Made by a program: the position numbers and the translations under genes. A stretch of DNA of 64,000 nt, taken from contig JAVBJT010000036.1 in assembly GCA_031546845.1 (NCBI GenBank), forward strand, positions 58,590 through 122,589, read 5' to 3'. Numbering within the stretch: the stretch's first letter is position 1; each line of letters opens with the position of its first letter. The DNA is from Azoarcus sp031546845. GTDB taxonomy: Bacteria; Pseudomonadota; Gammaproteobacteria; Burkholderiales; Rhodocyclaceae. Below, piece by piece: positions 24,543 through 33,553 of the stretch. The notes below the pieces were generated by a model, which was not told where the DNA came from, did no database searches, and was given only the letters and a program-made list of their open reading frames with translations.

Positions 24543-26288
24543 ATGCGCGCCAGCCAGTTTCATATCTCTACCCTGAAAGAAGCCCCCTCCGATGCCGAGG
24601 TCGTCAGTCAAAAACTGATGCTGCGCGCCGGCATGATTCGCAAGGTTGCCGCAGGCATTTACAGCTACCTACCGATGGGGTTGCGCAGTATCCGCAAAGT
24701 GGAAGCCATCGTCCGTGAAGAAATGGACCGGGCAGGTGCGTTGGAAATCACGATGCCGTTGGTGCAACCGGCTGAGTTGTGGCAGGAAACCGGGCGCTGG
24801 GAAAAGATGGGGGCCGAAATGCTGCGCCTGAAAGACCGGCACGACCGGGACTTTTCTCTGCAGCCGACCTCCGAAGAGGTCGTTACCGATATCGCTCGCC
24901 AGGAATTACGAAGCTATCGCCAGTTGCCGAAAAACTTTTACCAGATCCAGACCAAATTCCGCGACGAGCGCAGACCGCGCTTTGGCGTTATGCGCGGGCG
25001 TGAATTCACCATGAAGGATGCCTACTCCTTCGACCGTTCCGAGGAACGCGCCGGGCAGAGTTACGAACGCATGTATGCCACCTACTGCCGCATCTTCGAC
25101 CGCATCGGCCTCGCTTACCGGGCTGTAGCGGCCGACACCGGCGCCATTGGCGGAGATCGCTCGCATGAGTTCCAGGTTATTGCCGACACGGGCGAGGACG
25201 CTATCGTTTATTGCCCCACTTCGGATTACGCCGCCAATATGGAGTTGGCCGAGGCGTTGCCATTGTTGCCCCAACGCGCGGCAGCCACGGCCGCGTTGAC
25301 CAAGGCACCAACACCGGACAAGCAAACGTGCAATGCGGTCGCCGAACTGCTGGGCCTGCCCTTGGCGTCTACGGTGAAATCGCTGGTACTTGTCAGCGAT
25401 GAGGCCGACGATGCCGGCAAAGTCACGCGGAGCATTACATGGTTGCTGTTGGTGCGCGGCGATCACGATCTGAATGAAGTCAAGGCAAGCAAGATCGATG
25501 GCCTGAAAAACGGCTTCCGCTTTGCCACCGAGGCCGAAATCGTGGATGTCTTCGGCTGTAAGCCGGGTTATCTCGGCCCGATTGGTACGAAAAAACCGGT
25601 CCGCATCGTTGCCGACCGCACGGTTGCCAACATGGCCGATTTCGTCTGCGGCGCCAATCAAGAGGATTTCCATTACACCGGCGCTAACTGGGGCCGCGAC
25701 CTGCCCGAGCCCGATCTGATTGCCGATTTGCGTAACGTTGTCGAGGGCGACCCCTCTCCCGACGGCCGTGGCGTACTCGCGATTCAGCGTGGAATCGAGG
25801 TGGGCCATGTGTTCTACCTCGGTACCAAATATTCCAAGGCGATGAATGCCACCTTCCTCGACGAAGACGGCAAGCCCAAGCATTTTGAGATGGGCTGCTA
25901 CGGCATCGGCATTACTCGCATCGTCGGCGCCGCCATCGAACAGAACTTCGATGCCCGCGGCATCCTCTGGCCCGCTGCCATCGCCCCCTTCGAGGTGGCG
26001 ATCTGCCCGGTTGGCTGGGGCAAATCCGAGGCTGTCCGCGCCGAAGCCGAAAAACTTTATGACGCGCTTGTCGCAGCCGGTGTTGACGTCATCCTCGATG
26101 ACCGCGACGAGCGCCCCGGCGTGATGTTCGCGGACTGGGAGTTGATTGGCGTTCCTCACCGCGTCACGATCGGCGAGCGTGGCCTGAAGGAAGGCGTGGC
26201 TGAATACCAGGGGCGGCGCGATACGGAAGCAACCAAGCTACCGCTGTCGGGCATCGCGCAACATGTCATTTCTTATAGCCACGCATGA
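24543..26288 (+). CDS. proS: Prolyl-tRNA synthetase (bacterial type, with editing domain)
   Basis: 581 residues, class II. Motif 2 region FRDERRPRFGVMRGREFTMK and motif 3 GCYGIGITRIV are intact. An INS editing domain (about 225-385), which clears mischarged Ala-tRNA-Pro, interrupts the catalytic core; it contains SLVLVSDEADDAGK and VADRTVANMADFVCGAN. A C-terminal anticodon-binding domain follows (VDVILDDRDERPGVMFADWE). It begins 139 bp from the divergent rppH start. A 417-residue antisense frame inside it is a codon-bias shadow. Confidence 0.97.
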   Translation: MRASQFHISTLKEAPSDAEVVSQKLMLRAGMIRKVAAGIYSYLPMGLRSIRKVEAIVREEMDRAGALEITMPLVQPAELWQETGRWEKMGAEMLRLKDRHDRDFSLQPTSEEVVTDIARQELRSYRQLPKNFYQIQTKFRDERRPRFGVMRGREFTMKDAYSFDRSEERAGQSYERMYATYCRIFDRIGLAYRAVAADTGAIGGDRSHEFQVIADTGEDAIVYCPTSDYAANMELAEALPLLPQRAAATAALTKAPTPDKQTCNAVAELLGLPLASTVKSLVLVSDEADDAGKVTRSITWLLLVRGDHDLNEVKASKIDGLKNGFRFATEAEIVDVFGCKPGYLGPIGTKKPVRIVADRTVANMADFVCGANQEDFHYTGANWGRDLPEPDLIADLRNVVEGDPSPDGRGVLAIQRGIEVGHVFYLGTKYSKAMNATFLDEDGKPKHFEMGCYGIGITRIVGAAIEQNFDARGILWPAAIAPFEVAICPVGWGKSEAVRAEAEKLYDALVAAGVDVILDDRDERPGVMFADWELIGVPHRVTIGERGLKEGVAEYQGRRDTEATKLPLSGIAQHVISYSHA

Positions 26289-26311
26289 CGCTTTTCGCTT
26301 ATAAAGACTGC

Positions 26312-26953
26312 ATGTCTATTCGTCATCGACTGCTTGCCGCCGCATTTTTTCTGCTTGCCAGTGCAAGCGGCGGTGCGTTCGCTGGCGCTCAGCAATATGA
26401 ACCGCTCGCGGCCAGTGTTCGCGCTGCATTGCACGAGGCGGTCAGCGATGCCGCCGCGCCCGAGCTGCCAACCCTTAACGCGGGCGAACGCGCGCTTTGG
26501 CTGCTGGAAATGTCACGCCGGTTGGAAAAGCGTATTCCAGACAGGAATTACCGCAACGAATTGCTGGCAAGCGTGCATTACGAAGCGACCCGCGCCGGGC
26601 TTGATCCACAGCTTGTGCTCGGACTCATCCAGGTCGAAAGCAATTTTCGGAAATACGCTCTTTCCAGTGCCGGAGCACGCGGTTTCATGCAGGTCATGCC
26701 GTTCTGGCTGCAAGTCATGGAGCGGCCGGACGACAACCTCTTTCACCTTCGCACCAATCTGCGCTACGGCTGCACTATCCTGCGCCACTACCTGGATATC
26801 GAAAAAGGTGACCTTTTTCGCGCTCTGGGTCGCTATAACGGAAGTCTAGGCAAAGCGGAATACCCCAACCTCGTGCGCACCGCCTGGGAGCGGAGCTGGG
26901 CTTGGCGGCCACAACAACTGGTTGCCGGCGCTATCGGGGACAGACCAAACTAA
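26312..26953 (+). CDS. Periplasmic lytic transglycosylase (SLT family)
   Basis: 213 residues from ATG 26312, with a signal peptide (RLLAAAFFLLASASGGAFA). The transglycosylase domain occupies about 80-190. Its catalytic glutamate is in LIQVESNFRKYALSSAGA, followed by GFMQVMPFW and RYNGS. It cuts the glycan backbone to give anhydromuropeptides. An upstream ATG at 26285 overlaps the proS stop as ATGA and would add nine residues before the signal; either may be used, and coupling to proS is likely. Confidence 0.88.
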   Translation: MSIRHRLLAAAFFLLASASGGAFAGAQQYEPLAASVRAALHEAVSDAAAPELPTLNAGERALWLLEMSRRLEKRIPDRNYRNELLASVHYEATRAGLDPQLVLGLIQVESNFRKYALSSAGARGFMQVMPFWLQVMERPDDNLFHLRTNLRYGCTILRHYLDIEKGDLFRALGRYNGSLGKAEYPNLVRTAWERSWAWRPQQLVAGAIGDRPN

Positions 26954-26973
26954 ATCTGGCAAGATCGTTGAAC

Positions 26974-27339
26974 ATGAATAATCGTCTTTTTCGCCGTCGT
27001 TCCATTACGATCAATTTTCGTGTCTACGACGCCGATTCGGGGGATTTTCTTGGCCGTATCGGGGATCTTTCCCCCGGTGGTTTTCTGATTTACGGTTCAC
27101 ACATGCTTGCCGGCAAGAAAATGCTGCGGGTACGCATCGACTACCCCGACATCACCGACACGCCCTGCTCCGCCCACTTCGATGCGCAGATTCAATGGTC
27201 CAAGGTCGACATCAATCCCGCGCTGTATGCTACAGGGCTACGTTTGATCGGTCTCGATCAACCCGACGCCGCACAAGCGCTTGAAGCTTTGCTTGACCGC
27301 TTTACCGTCGGTTCCGATCCGGAACCTGACGACGACTGA
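26974..27339 (+). CDS. PilZ-domain protein
   Basis: 121 residues, essentially one PilZ domain. The c-di-GMP binding signature is visible as the arginine cluster RRRSITINF at the N-terminus and DLSPGG later (the D/NxSxxG motif). Such proteins bind c-di-GMP and act on motility, adhesion or secretion partners. It ends ten bases before the convergent motC gene of the flagellar cluster, so a role in motor control is plausible but inferred. Start at the ATG 26974, with weak ribosome-binding signal. Confidence 0.8.
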   Translation: MNNRLFRRRSITINFRVYDADSGDFLGRIGDLSPGGFLIYGSHMLAGKKMLRVRIDYPDITDTPCSAHFDAQIQWSKVDINPALYATGLRLIGLDQPDAAQALEALLDRFTVGSDPEPDDD

Positions 27340-27348
27340 CCGCTTCCC

Positions 27349-28089
27349 TTAAGCTGTATAGCCCCGCATCCGGCTTTCGATAATGCGTGGATTATCGCCG
27401 TGGGCAACGCCAATCAGTCCATTGACGAACATTTCCCGCTGCATCGCCTGCGCACCGATATGTGCCAGCAACTTCTTCGCGACGGGTAAAAAGATGAGGT
27501 TGGCAAACCCTACGCCGTAAATGGTGGCGACGAAGGCTACGGCAATACCGGAACCGAGTTTAGCTGGATCGGACAGGTTTTCCATCACATGGATCAATCC
27601 CATCACCGCGCCCAAGATACCGATGGTCGGCGCGTAGCCGCCAGCGCTTTCCCAGATCCTCGCCCCCTGCTTCAGTTGCGCTTCCCAGGTGTCGATTTCG
27701 ACCTCCAGCACCTCGCGTACTCGGGTAGGCTCGACGCCATCGACCAGCATCTGCAGCCCTCTGCGCATGAATGGGTCGGACATCCGATTCAGTTGCCCCT
27801 CCAGGGCCAGTAAACCCTCTTTGCGCGCAACTTGGCTCCAATCGACAATCTGCTTGATGATGATTTCATTTTTCATGGCCGGAGGGAAAAATACCCACTT
27901 GACCATGCGCATGCCATCGAGAAAAACACGCAGGGGGCTTTGCAACATGATCGCGCCCAAAGTACCGCCAATTACGATGATGAAGGCGGTGGGTTGAATC
28001 AGCGAACCAATGTGCCCACCTTCCAGCACTTGGCCGAGAAGGATAGCGGTCAGGCCGATAATCAGGCCGGCAAGGCTAATACTGTCCAT
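27349..28089 (-). CDS. motC: Flagellar motor stator protein MotC (MotA family)
   Basis: 246 residues with four predicted membrane helices and the MotA/TolQ-type channel segments (GGYAPTIGILGAVMGLIHVM and YGVGFANLIFLPVAKKLL). With a MotB-type partner it forms the proton-driven stator. It follows fliA in the operon, the place of motC in many pseudomonads and betaproteobacteria. The usual next gene motD is missing; the PilZ gene lies there instead, convergent. Start at ATG 28089 (GGAAG upstream); a GTG at 28095 is the alternative. Confidence 0.85.
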   Translation of the reverse strand: MDSISLAGLIIGLTAILLGQVLEGGHIGSLIQPTAFIIVIGGTLGAIMLQSPLRVFLDGMRMVKWVFFPPAMKNEIIIKQIVDWSQVARKEGLLALEGQLNRMSDPFMRRGLQMLVDGVEPTRVREVLEVEIDTWEAQLKQGARIWESAGGYAPTIGILGAVMGLIHVMENLSDPAKLGSGIAVAFVATIYGVGFANLIFLPVAKKLLAHIGAQAMQREMFVNGLIGVAHGDNPRIIESRMRGYTA

Positions 28090-28116
28090 TCGCACTTCCG
28101 GATTCGGTTAGCCAAA

Positions 28117-28890
28117 TTAAGTCTCTGCGGGCGGTTTTTTCGGTGGTCGCCCCCGGCGGGCTCCGCTTTTCCTGACTGTGCCGGCACCCAACACATGCGC
28201 GCGCAATCGTGCAACCGCTTGGCTGTGCAACTGGCAAATTCGCGATTCGGTCACGCCCAGCACTTCGCCGATTTCCCGCAAGTTCAGATCTTCCTCATAA
28301 TACAGGCCCATCACCATCTGCTCGCGCTCGGGCAAGGCTTCGATGGCGCGGATCAGGTTCGAACGCATATCGGCATTTTCGAGAAGATCGAGCGGATTCG
28401 AGCCGTGCTCCCCGAGATGACGCTCGAAGTAATCCTCATCCTCGCTGTCGGTGAAATCCTCGAAATAAACCAACTGGTGGCCGCGCGCCTCTTGTAGCAT
28501 GCGTTGGTACTCGGCCAAGGGCATATCGAGTTCAGCCGCCAATTCGGTTTCGGTCGGCTGACGGCCGAACTGCTGTTCAAGCAGATGGATAGCGCTTTCG
28601 ATACGCCGCATGTCACGGCGCAGGCTGCGTGGCAGCCAGTCATTCTCGCGCAGACCGTCGAGCATCGCGCCACGGATACGCTGCACGGCATAAGTTTCGA
28701 ACTGCGCACCCAGCCCTTCCTCGTAGCGGTTGATGGCATCGAGCAAGCCCATCATGCCATTCTGGATCAGATCCTCGGGCTCCACACTGGCGGGCAGTTT
28801 GACCATCAACTGATAGGCGATACGCTTCACCAGTGGCGCATAAGCTTCCACCAGATGATCCTTATCCACGTTGCCTTCAGCGTCGTACAT
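28117..28890 (-). CDS. fliA: Flagellar sigma factor FliA (sigma-28)
   Basis: About 257 residues from the conserved start MYDAEGNVDKDHLVEAYAPL. Region 2 is in LVKRIAYQLMVKLPASVEPE and RIRGAMLDGLRENDWLPRSL, region 3 about 105-160, and region 4 has the helix-turn-helix LREIGEVLGVTESRICQLHS. It directs RNA polymerase to late flagellar genes. The frame stays open to an ATG at 29007, only 12 bases after the fleN-like stop, so a longer form with 39 extra residues cannot be excluded. Confidence 0.94.
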   Translation of the reverse strand: MYDAEGNVDKDHLVEAYAPLVKRIAYQLMVKLPASVEPEDLIQNGMMGLLDAINRYEEGLGAQFETYAVQRIRGAMLDGLRENDWLPRSLRRDMRRIESAIHLLEQQFGRQPTETELAAELDMPLAEYQRMLQEARGHQLVYFEDFTDSEDEDYFERHLGEHGSNPLDLLENADMRSNLIRAIEALPEREQMVMGLYYEEDLNLREIGEVLGVTESRICQLHSQAVARLRAHVLGAGTVRKSGARRGRPPKKPPAET

Positions 28891-29019
28891 CCATTTAGCC
28901 TGTATTTTTCTACGTCGAGGCTTTGACGGCAGAATGCCATCCGAGCCCGCAGAAGGCCATTTTCCCGCACTGAAGCCAGTATTACCAGCACGGTAGGGCG
29001 AGCGCATCGTGATATCCGT

Positions 29020-29823
29020 TTAGCCGAATGAAGAGGGAGATGCGAGCGCTGGGCGGCCGCCCAGCGCGGCCAGGCAGTGCAGGAAGGCTATCTCCGGCTC
29101 GCGCGACGACGATGGCATGGACGGCCGAGCCAGTTCGGCGGCAAGATCGTCGCGCTCCACTTCGCCAAGCCAGGCGAGCGGGACACCGACATGGCGGCGG
29201 ACCAAGGCATCGAGACTGGAGAAAAAAGCGGATGCCTCATTGCGGCTACGCGCACGCGCCACGGCGATGTGCATCGATCCAACGCCCGCCGCGGCCAGTT
29301 GTTTGATGACCTGATAAGCCTCCGTGGCGCCGGGCGCACTCGCCTCGGCCACAAGCATGCGTAGCGGCGCGGCGTGCATGAAAGGCGACGGATCTTCAGC
29401 GGATCCTGGCGCGGCGTGGATGAGAACAAAACCCGCATGACGGTGAAGCACGCGCAGCGCCTCCACCAGACATGCACGGCGTGCGTCGTCGAGCAGCGGC
29501 AGAGCCAATGCCGCCGCCGCCGCGGGTACCCGCCCCATCAAACCTGGTATGGGTTGTAACAGCTCGGCCAGCGTCAAACGGCCATCGAGCATTTGCAGTA
29601 AATCATGGCCAGGCGGCAGATCAAGCGCATTGGCAAGCGCATCGTCGCCGGCGGCCTCATCGATTACCAATACGCGTTCGGCTTGGCCGGCGATGCGGTA
29701 TGCGGCGCGTATCGCGTTGTCGACGCGATAGCGTCCACTCGCATAAAGTGCGACCACGACCGGCGGCGAGCGCCGGAACAACCGGCGCAAACCAGCCGCT
29801 TGGTCTTCGCGTCCATCGATCAT
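29020..29823 (-). CDS. FleN/FlhG-like protein without P-loop
   Basis: 267 residues, soluble. Position between flhF and fliA is that of fleN/flhG, the MinD-family ATPase that sets flagellar number. Traces of the fold remain: a first strand VVVALYASGRYRVDNAIRAA where FlhG has a GKGGVGKT loop, and a later strand ERVLVIDEAAGDDALANALD matching the usual LLLDADxGxANVDxxLG. The deviant Walker A lysine and glycines are absent, so it is unlikely to hydrolyse ATP. It begins one base after the flhF stop, so translation is coupled. I infer a degenerate FlhG paralogue; another role is possible. Confidence 0.7.
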   Translation of the reverse strand: MIDGREDQAAGLRRLFRRSPPVVVALYASGRYRVDNAIRAAYRIAGQAERVLVIDEAAGDDALANALDLPPGHDLLQMLDGRLTLAELLQPIPGLMGRVPAAAAALALPLLDDARRACLVEALRVLHRHAGFVLIHAAPGSAEDPSPFMHAAPLRMLVAEASAPGATEAYQVIKQLAAAGVGSMHIAVARARSRNEASAFFSSLDALVRRHVGVPLAWLGEVERDDLAAELARPSMPSSSREPEIAFLHCLAALGGRPALASPSSFG

Positions 29824-29824
29824 G

Positions 29825-31273
29825 TCAGGCTCCCGCTCCCGCCGATAGCATCAGACCTGCATCATCACCACCCAACCGCCATGGTGATTCCGCCGCCGGT
29901 TCGCGCAACGCGCGGTGCAGCAAATACGCGCGGTTGGGCAGGTGCAGGTCTTCCGGCACACGCTGACCGTTAGCGACGTAGAGAACATCCAACTTGTTGC
30001 GCGCGACAACATCCATCGCCGAGCCTAGCGACGCGGCCTCGTCCACCTTGGTGAAAATGCAGCCTTCAAGGTTCGTGCCGGCATAAGCCCGCACGACATC
30101 GTCAAGGGTGTCACCTCGGCACGTCGCATTAAGCAGCAGCAAACGGTGCACACCGCCCGCACCGCTCAACATCGCTGCTTGCTCGGCGACAGCGCGATCG
30201 CGTTGGCTCATGCCAACAGTATCGATCAGCACCATATGCTTGCCGCGCAATTCGGCCAAGGTTTGCCGCAGATCGGAGGCATCGCGCACGGAAAAAACCG
30301 GCACGCCGAGAATGCGGCCATAAATGCGCAGTTGCTCCTGCGCGCCGATGCGGTAACCGTCGGTGGTAATCAACGCCAGACGGCTGGCGCCATGGCGCAC
30401 CACGCAACGCGCGGCCAGTTTGGCCGTGGTCGTGGTTTTGCCAACGCCCGTGGGGCCGACCAGGGCATAGACACCGCCGCTATCGATGATATCGTCGTCG
30501 CAAGAACGGGCGCGCAGCATGCGGTCGAGCGCTTTGCGCACCGCGCCGCGGGCTTGGTCCGATGAGAGGCCCTCACCGACCGCCTCGCCAAGCTGGCGCG
30601 CCATCAGCGCGGAAAAGCCCGCTGCGAGCAATTCGCCGACGACAATAGCGCGTGCCGGCGCATGGCGGTGGGTTTCTCCCCAGGCAAAGCCGGCGAGTTG
30701 GCGCTCGATCATGCCGCGAATGCCGGATAGCTCGCCCATCAGCTTGGCATTGGCCTCTTGCAGCGCGCGCGTATCGCTGTTTTCACGCGCGACAGGCTCA
30801 ATGACGGGTTCGGCGGTAGCCCGAGGCGGGGGCGGCGCAGGCTGTTTCACTATTGGTCGCGACAATGCTGGTTTGGATATCGTTGGCTGAGGCTTGGCCG
30901 GTTGCGGCACCACAGCCTCGAACGTTTCATTGCGCACCAGATAATCAGGCGTATCGATACGCGGCGAGCTGAACGGTTTGACTGTTGCCGATGGCGTTTT
31001 GTGCGGTGTCGCACCACGTGGTATCGCACCAGCCGCCAATTTGGAGAGGTTGACATGGAAATCAGCGTCGTCGACAACGGCAGCGGCGGGTGCGGCGGCG
31101 TCCGGCCGGCGTGGCGTTCTGATAGCGCTCATGGCATCGTGGGGCAGCGCCAAAATCTCGACGCCACCGTCTACCGCCCGATTGGACAGGACGATGGCAT
31201 CGGTTCCGAGCTCTTCCTTGAGCACGCGCAATGCTTCGCGTGCAGTCTGAGCAAAATAGCGCTTCACATTCAT
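29825..31273 (-). CDS. flhF: Flagellar SRP-type GTPase FlhF
   Basis: 482 residues. The N-terminal 40 residues (MNVKRYFAQTAREALRVLKE) are the conserved basic region, followed by a variable Pro/Ala-rich stretch (about 50-170) and the NG domain. G1 is GPTGVGKTTTTAKLAA and the switch segment is LIDTVGMSQRD; KVDEAASLG follows. It localises the nascent flagellum to the pole in polar flagellates. GGAG lies before the ATG. The cluster flhA-flhF-fleN-like-fliA suggests polar flagella, though the fleN-like partner is degenerate. Confidence 0.95.
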   Translation of the reverse strand: MNVKRYFAQTAREALRVLKEELGTDAIVLSNRAVDGGVEILALPHDAMSAIRTPRRPDAAAPAAAVVDDADFHVNLSKLAAGAIPRGATPHKTPSATVKPFSSPRIDTPDYLVRNETFEAVVPQPAKPQPTISKPALSRPIVKQPAPPPPRATAEPVIEPVARENSDTRALQEANAKLMGELSGIRGMIERQLAGFAWGETHRHAPARAIVVGELLAAGFSALMARQLGEAVGEGLSSDQARGAVRKALDRMLRARSCDDDIIDSGGVYALVGPTGVGKTTTTAKLAARCVVRHGASRLALITTDGYRIGAQEQLRIYGRILGVPVFSVRDASDLRQTLAELRGKHMVLIDTVGMSQRDRAVAEQAAMLSGAGGVHRLLLLNATCRGDTLDDVVRAYAGTNLEGCIFTKVDEAASLGSAMDVVARNKLDVLYVANGQRVPEDLHLPNRAYLLHRALREPAAESPWRLGGDDAGLMLSAGAGA

Positions 31274-31412
31274 GGTGTTTCTCCGGCGACTCCGCTTTCT
31301 CGCAGGTTCGACCCGATTATGACTGCCTATCCATAACGACCAGGGCAGGAATAAAGCGTTCTTTTCCCCGCTATTCCACGCCGTACTCCGATACCGTCAC
31401 CCCATCTCCCCA

Positions 31413-33536
31413 TCAGCCCTGCGTACCGATAATCGCGGTGACGCGAATGGTGCGCGACTCTGGTACTTCCGAGTTGGAGATGACTTTCAGCGTCGGCACC
31501 GCGCGGCGCAGGAAGCGCGACAGCAGCATGCGCAAGGGCGCGGGCACCAGCAGCACAGGCGGCAAGCCGATGTCTTCCTGGCGCTGGGCAAGCTGCGCGG
31601 TCTGGCGTAGCAAGGTATCGGCCAATCCCGGCTCGATCGCGCCGCCTTCGCTGCCGGCGCTCATGGCTTGCAGCAAAATACGCTCCAGGCTCGGTTCGAG
31701 CGCCATCACCTGAACCTCGGCCGCGCCCGGGAACAGGTTCTGAATGATCGCCCGGCCAAGCGATTCGCGTACCCGCGCGGTGAGCTCCGCCGGATCCTGC
31801 GTACGCGGCGCATGCTCGGCCAGCACTTCGATAACGGTGCGCATGTCGCGAATGTTGACGCCTTCTTCGAGCAGGTTCTGCAACACGCGCTGAATGGCCG
31901 ATACGCCAAGCAGTTTCGGCACAAGATCTTCGATGAGTTTGGGCGCGTCCTTGCCGATATGGTCGAGCAACGCCTGAGTTTCCTGGCGGCCGAGCAGTTC
32001 GGAAGCATGGTTGAGGATAAGGTGGTTGAGGTGCGTCGCCACCACCGTGCTCGCATCGACAACGGTGTAACCGAGCGCATGCGCCTGTTCGCGGCTTGCG
32101 GCGTCGATCCAATAGGCCGGTAGGCCGAAAGCCGGGTCTTTGGTTTCGCGTCCGCCGCTGAGCGGGCCGGAAACACGTCCCGGATTGATCGCCATGAATT
32201 GGCCCGGATAGGCCTCGCCGCTGCCGATTTCGACGCCCTTGAGCGCCACGCGGTAGGCATTCGGTTTGAGTTCGAGATTGTCGCGAATGTGTACCGGCGC
32301 GGCCAGAAAACCGACTTCCTGCGCGAATTTTTTGCGCAGCCCGCGAATGCGTTTGAGCAGCTCGCCATCCTGCGCCTTGTCCACCATTGGGATCAGGCGG
32401 TAGCCAACTTCCAAACCGAGCACATCGACCGGCGAAACATCGCCCCAACTCGCTTCTTGCGCATCGGCTTGCTGCTGCGCCTGCTGCTGTTGCTCCACGG
32501 CGGCTTTTGCCGCGGCGGGCGTGGGCGCTTCGCCGACCCCTGTCATGCTTTCCTGATACCGCTTCCAGGCCAACCAACCGAAAGCCGAGGACAACAGGAT
32601 AAACACCACATTGGGCATGCCCGGAATAAGACCCAGCACGCCGATGATGCCGGCGGTCAACCCCAACACTTGCGGATTGGAGAAGACTTGCGCGATGACG
32701 AGCGTGCCAACATCCTCGTCGTCGCCGACGCGGGACACGACCAAACCTGCCGCCACAGAAATGATGAGGGCCGGAATCTGTGCGACGAGGCCGTCGCCGA
32801 TGGTCAGTAGCGTGTAGGTGTGCGCCGCGTCGCCCACCGCCATATCGTGCTGGATGACGCCGACGAACAGCCCGCCGATCATGTTGATGAGTAGGATGAG
32901 CACACCGGCCACGGCGTCGCCGCGCACGAATTTCGAGGCGCCGTCCATCGCGCCGTAAAACTCCGATTCCTGCGCCACTTCCTTACGCCGACGCTTGGCT
33001 TCCTTTTCATCGACAAGGCCGGCGTTGAGGTCGGCGTCGATCGCCATCTGCTTGCCCGGCATGGCGTCCAGGGTGAAGCGCGCGCTCACTTCGGCGATCC
33101 GCCCCGCGCCCTTAGTGATAACGACGAAATTGATCAGCGTCAGGATAACGAACACGACAATACCAACCGCGGTATTGCCGCCGACCAGGAAGTGGCCGAA
33201 CGCCTCGATCACCTTCCCCGCCGCGTCCGGCCCCGAATGCCCATGCAGCAGCACGACACGGGTGGAAGCAACGTTAAGCGACAGGCGCAGCAGCGTCGTT
33301 ACCAGCAGTACGGTGGGGAACACGGAAAATTCCAGCGGCTTCTTGGAATACAAAGCCACCAGCATCACCATGACCGAAACGGCGATATTGAAGGTAAAAA
33401 ACACGTCGAGCGCGAATACCGGCAAAGGCAGCACCATCATCGACAAGATCATGATGATGAGCAGCGGCGCGCCCAACTGGCGCAGGTTGGCCGGTGTAAT
33501 GAGTTGGCGCAGATTCAGGGGAACGTTGGTAGCCAT
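31413..33536 (-). CDS. flhA: Flagellar export gate protein FlhA
   Basis: 707 residues. About eight membrane helices lie in the first 330 residues, with the FHIPEP-type cytoplasmic loop (VITKGAGRIAEVSARFTLDA and QMAIDADLNAGLVDEKEAKR). A C-terminal cytoplasmic domain that docks chaperone-substrate complexes follows. With FlhB it forms the core of the flagellar type III export gate. It follows flhB by 17 bp. No clear ribosome-binding site is seen before the ATG. Confidence 0.97.
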   Translation of the reverse strand: MATNVPLNLRQLITPANLRQLGAPLLIIMILSMMVLPLPVFALDVFFTFNIAVSVMVMLVALYSKKPLEFSVFPTVLLVTTLLRLSLNVASTRVVLLHGHSGPDAAGKVIEAFGHFLVGGNTAVGIVVFVILTLINFVVITKGAGRIAEVSARFTLDAMPGKQMAIDADLNAGLVDEKEAKRRRKEVAQESEFYGAMDGASKFVRGDAVAGVLILLINMIGGLFVGVIQHDMAVGDAAHTYTLLTIGDGLVAQIPALIISVAAGLVVSRVGDDEDVGTLVIAQVFSNPQVLGLTAGIIGVLGLIPGMPNVVFILLSSAFGWLAWKRYQESMTGVGEAPTPAAAKAAVEQQQQAQQQADAQEASWGDVSPVDVLGLEVGYRLIPMVDKAQDGELLKRIRGLRKKFAQEVGFLAAPVHIRDNLELKPNAYRVALKGVEIGSGEAYPGQFMAINPGRVSGPLSGGRETKDPAFGLPAYWIDAASREQAHALGYTVVDASTVVATHLNHLILNHASELLGRQETQALLDHIGKDAPKLIEDLVPKLLGVSAIQRVLQNLLEEGVNIRDMRTVIEVLAEHAPRTQDPAELTARVRESLGRAIIQNLFPGAAEVQVMALEPSLERILLQAMSAGSEGGAIEPGLADTLLRQTAQLAQRQEDIGLPPVLLVPAPLRMLLSRFLRRAVPTLKVISNSEVPESRTIRVTAIIGTQG

Positions 33537-33553
33537 TGCTTAACGCTTGTGGT

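Noticed and set aside
24906..26159. 417-codon open frame antisense to proS
   Set aside because: It mirrors the codon bias of proS in a GC-rich gene, has no ribosome-binding site and no recognisable domain. proS is fully conserved on the other strand.
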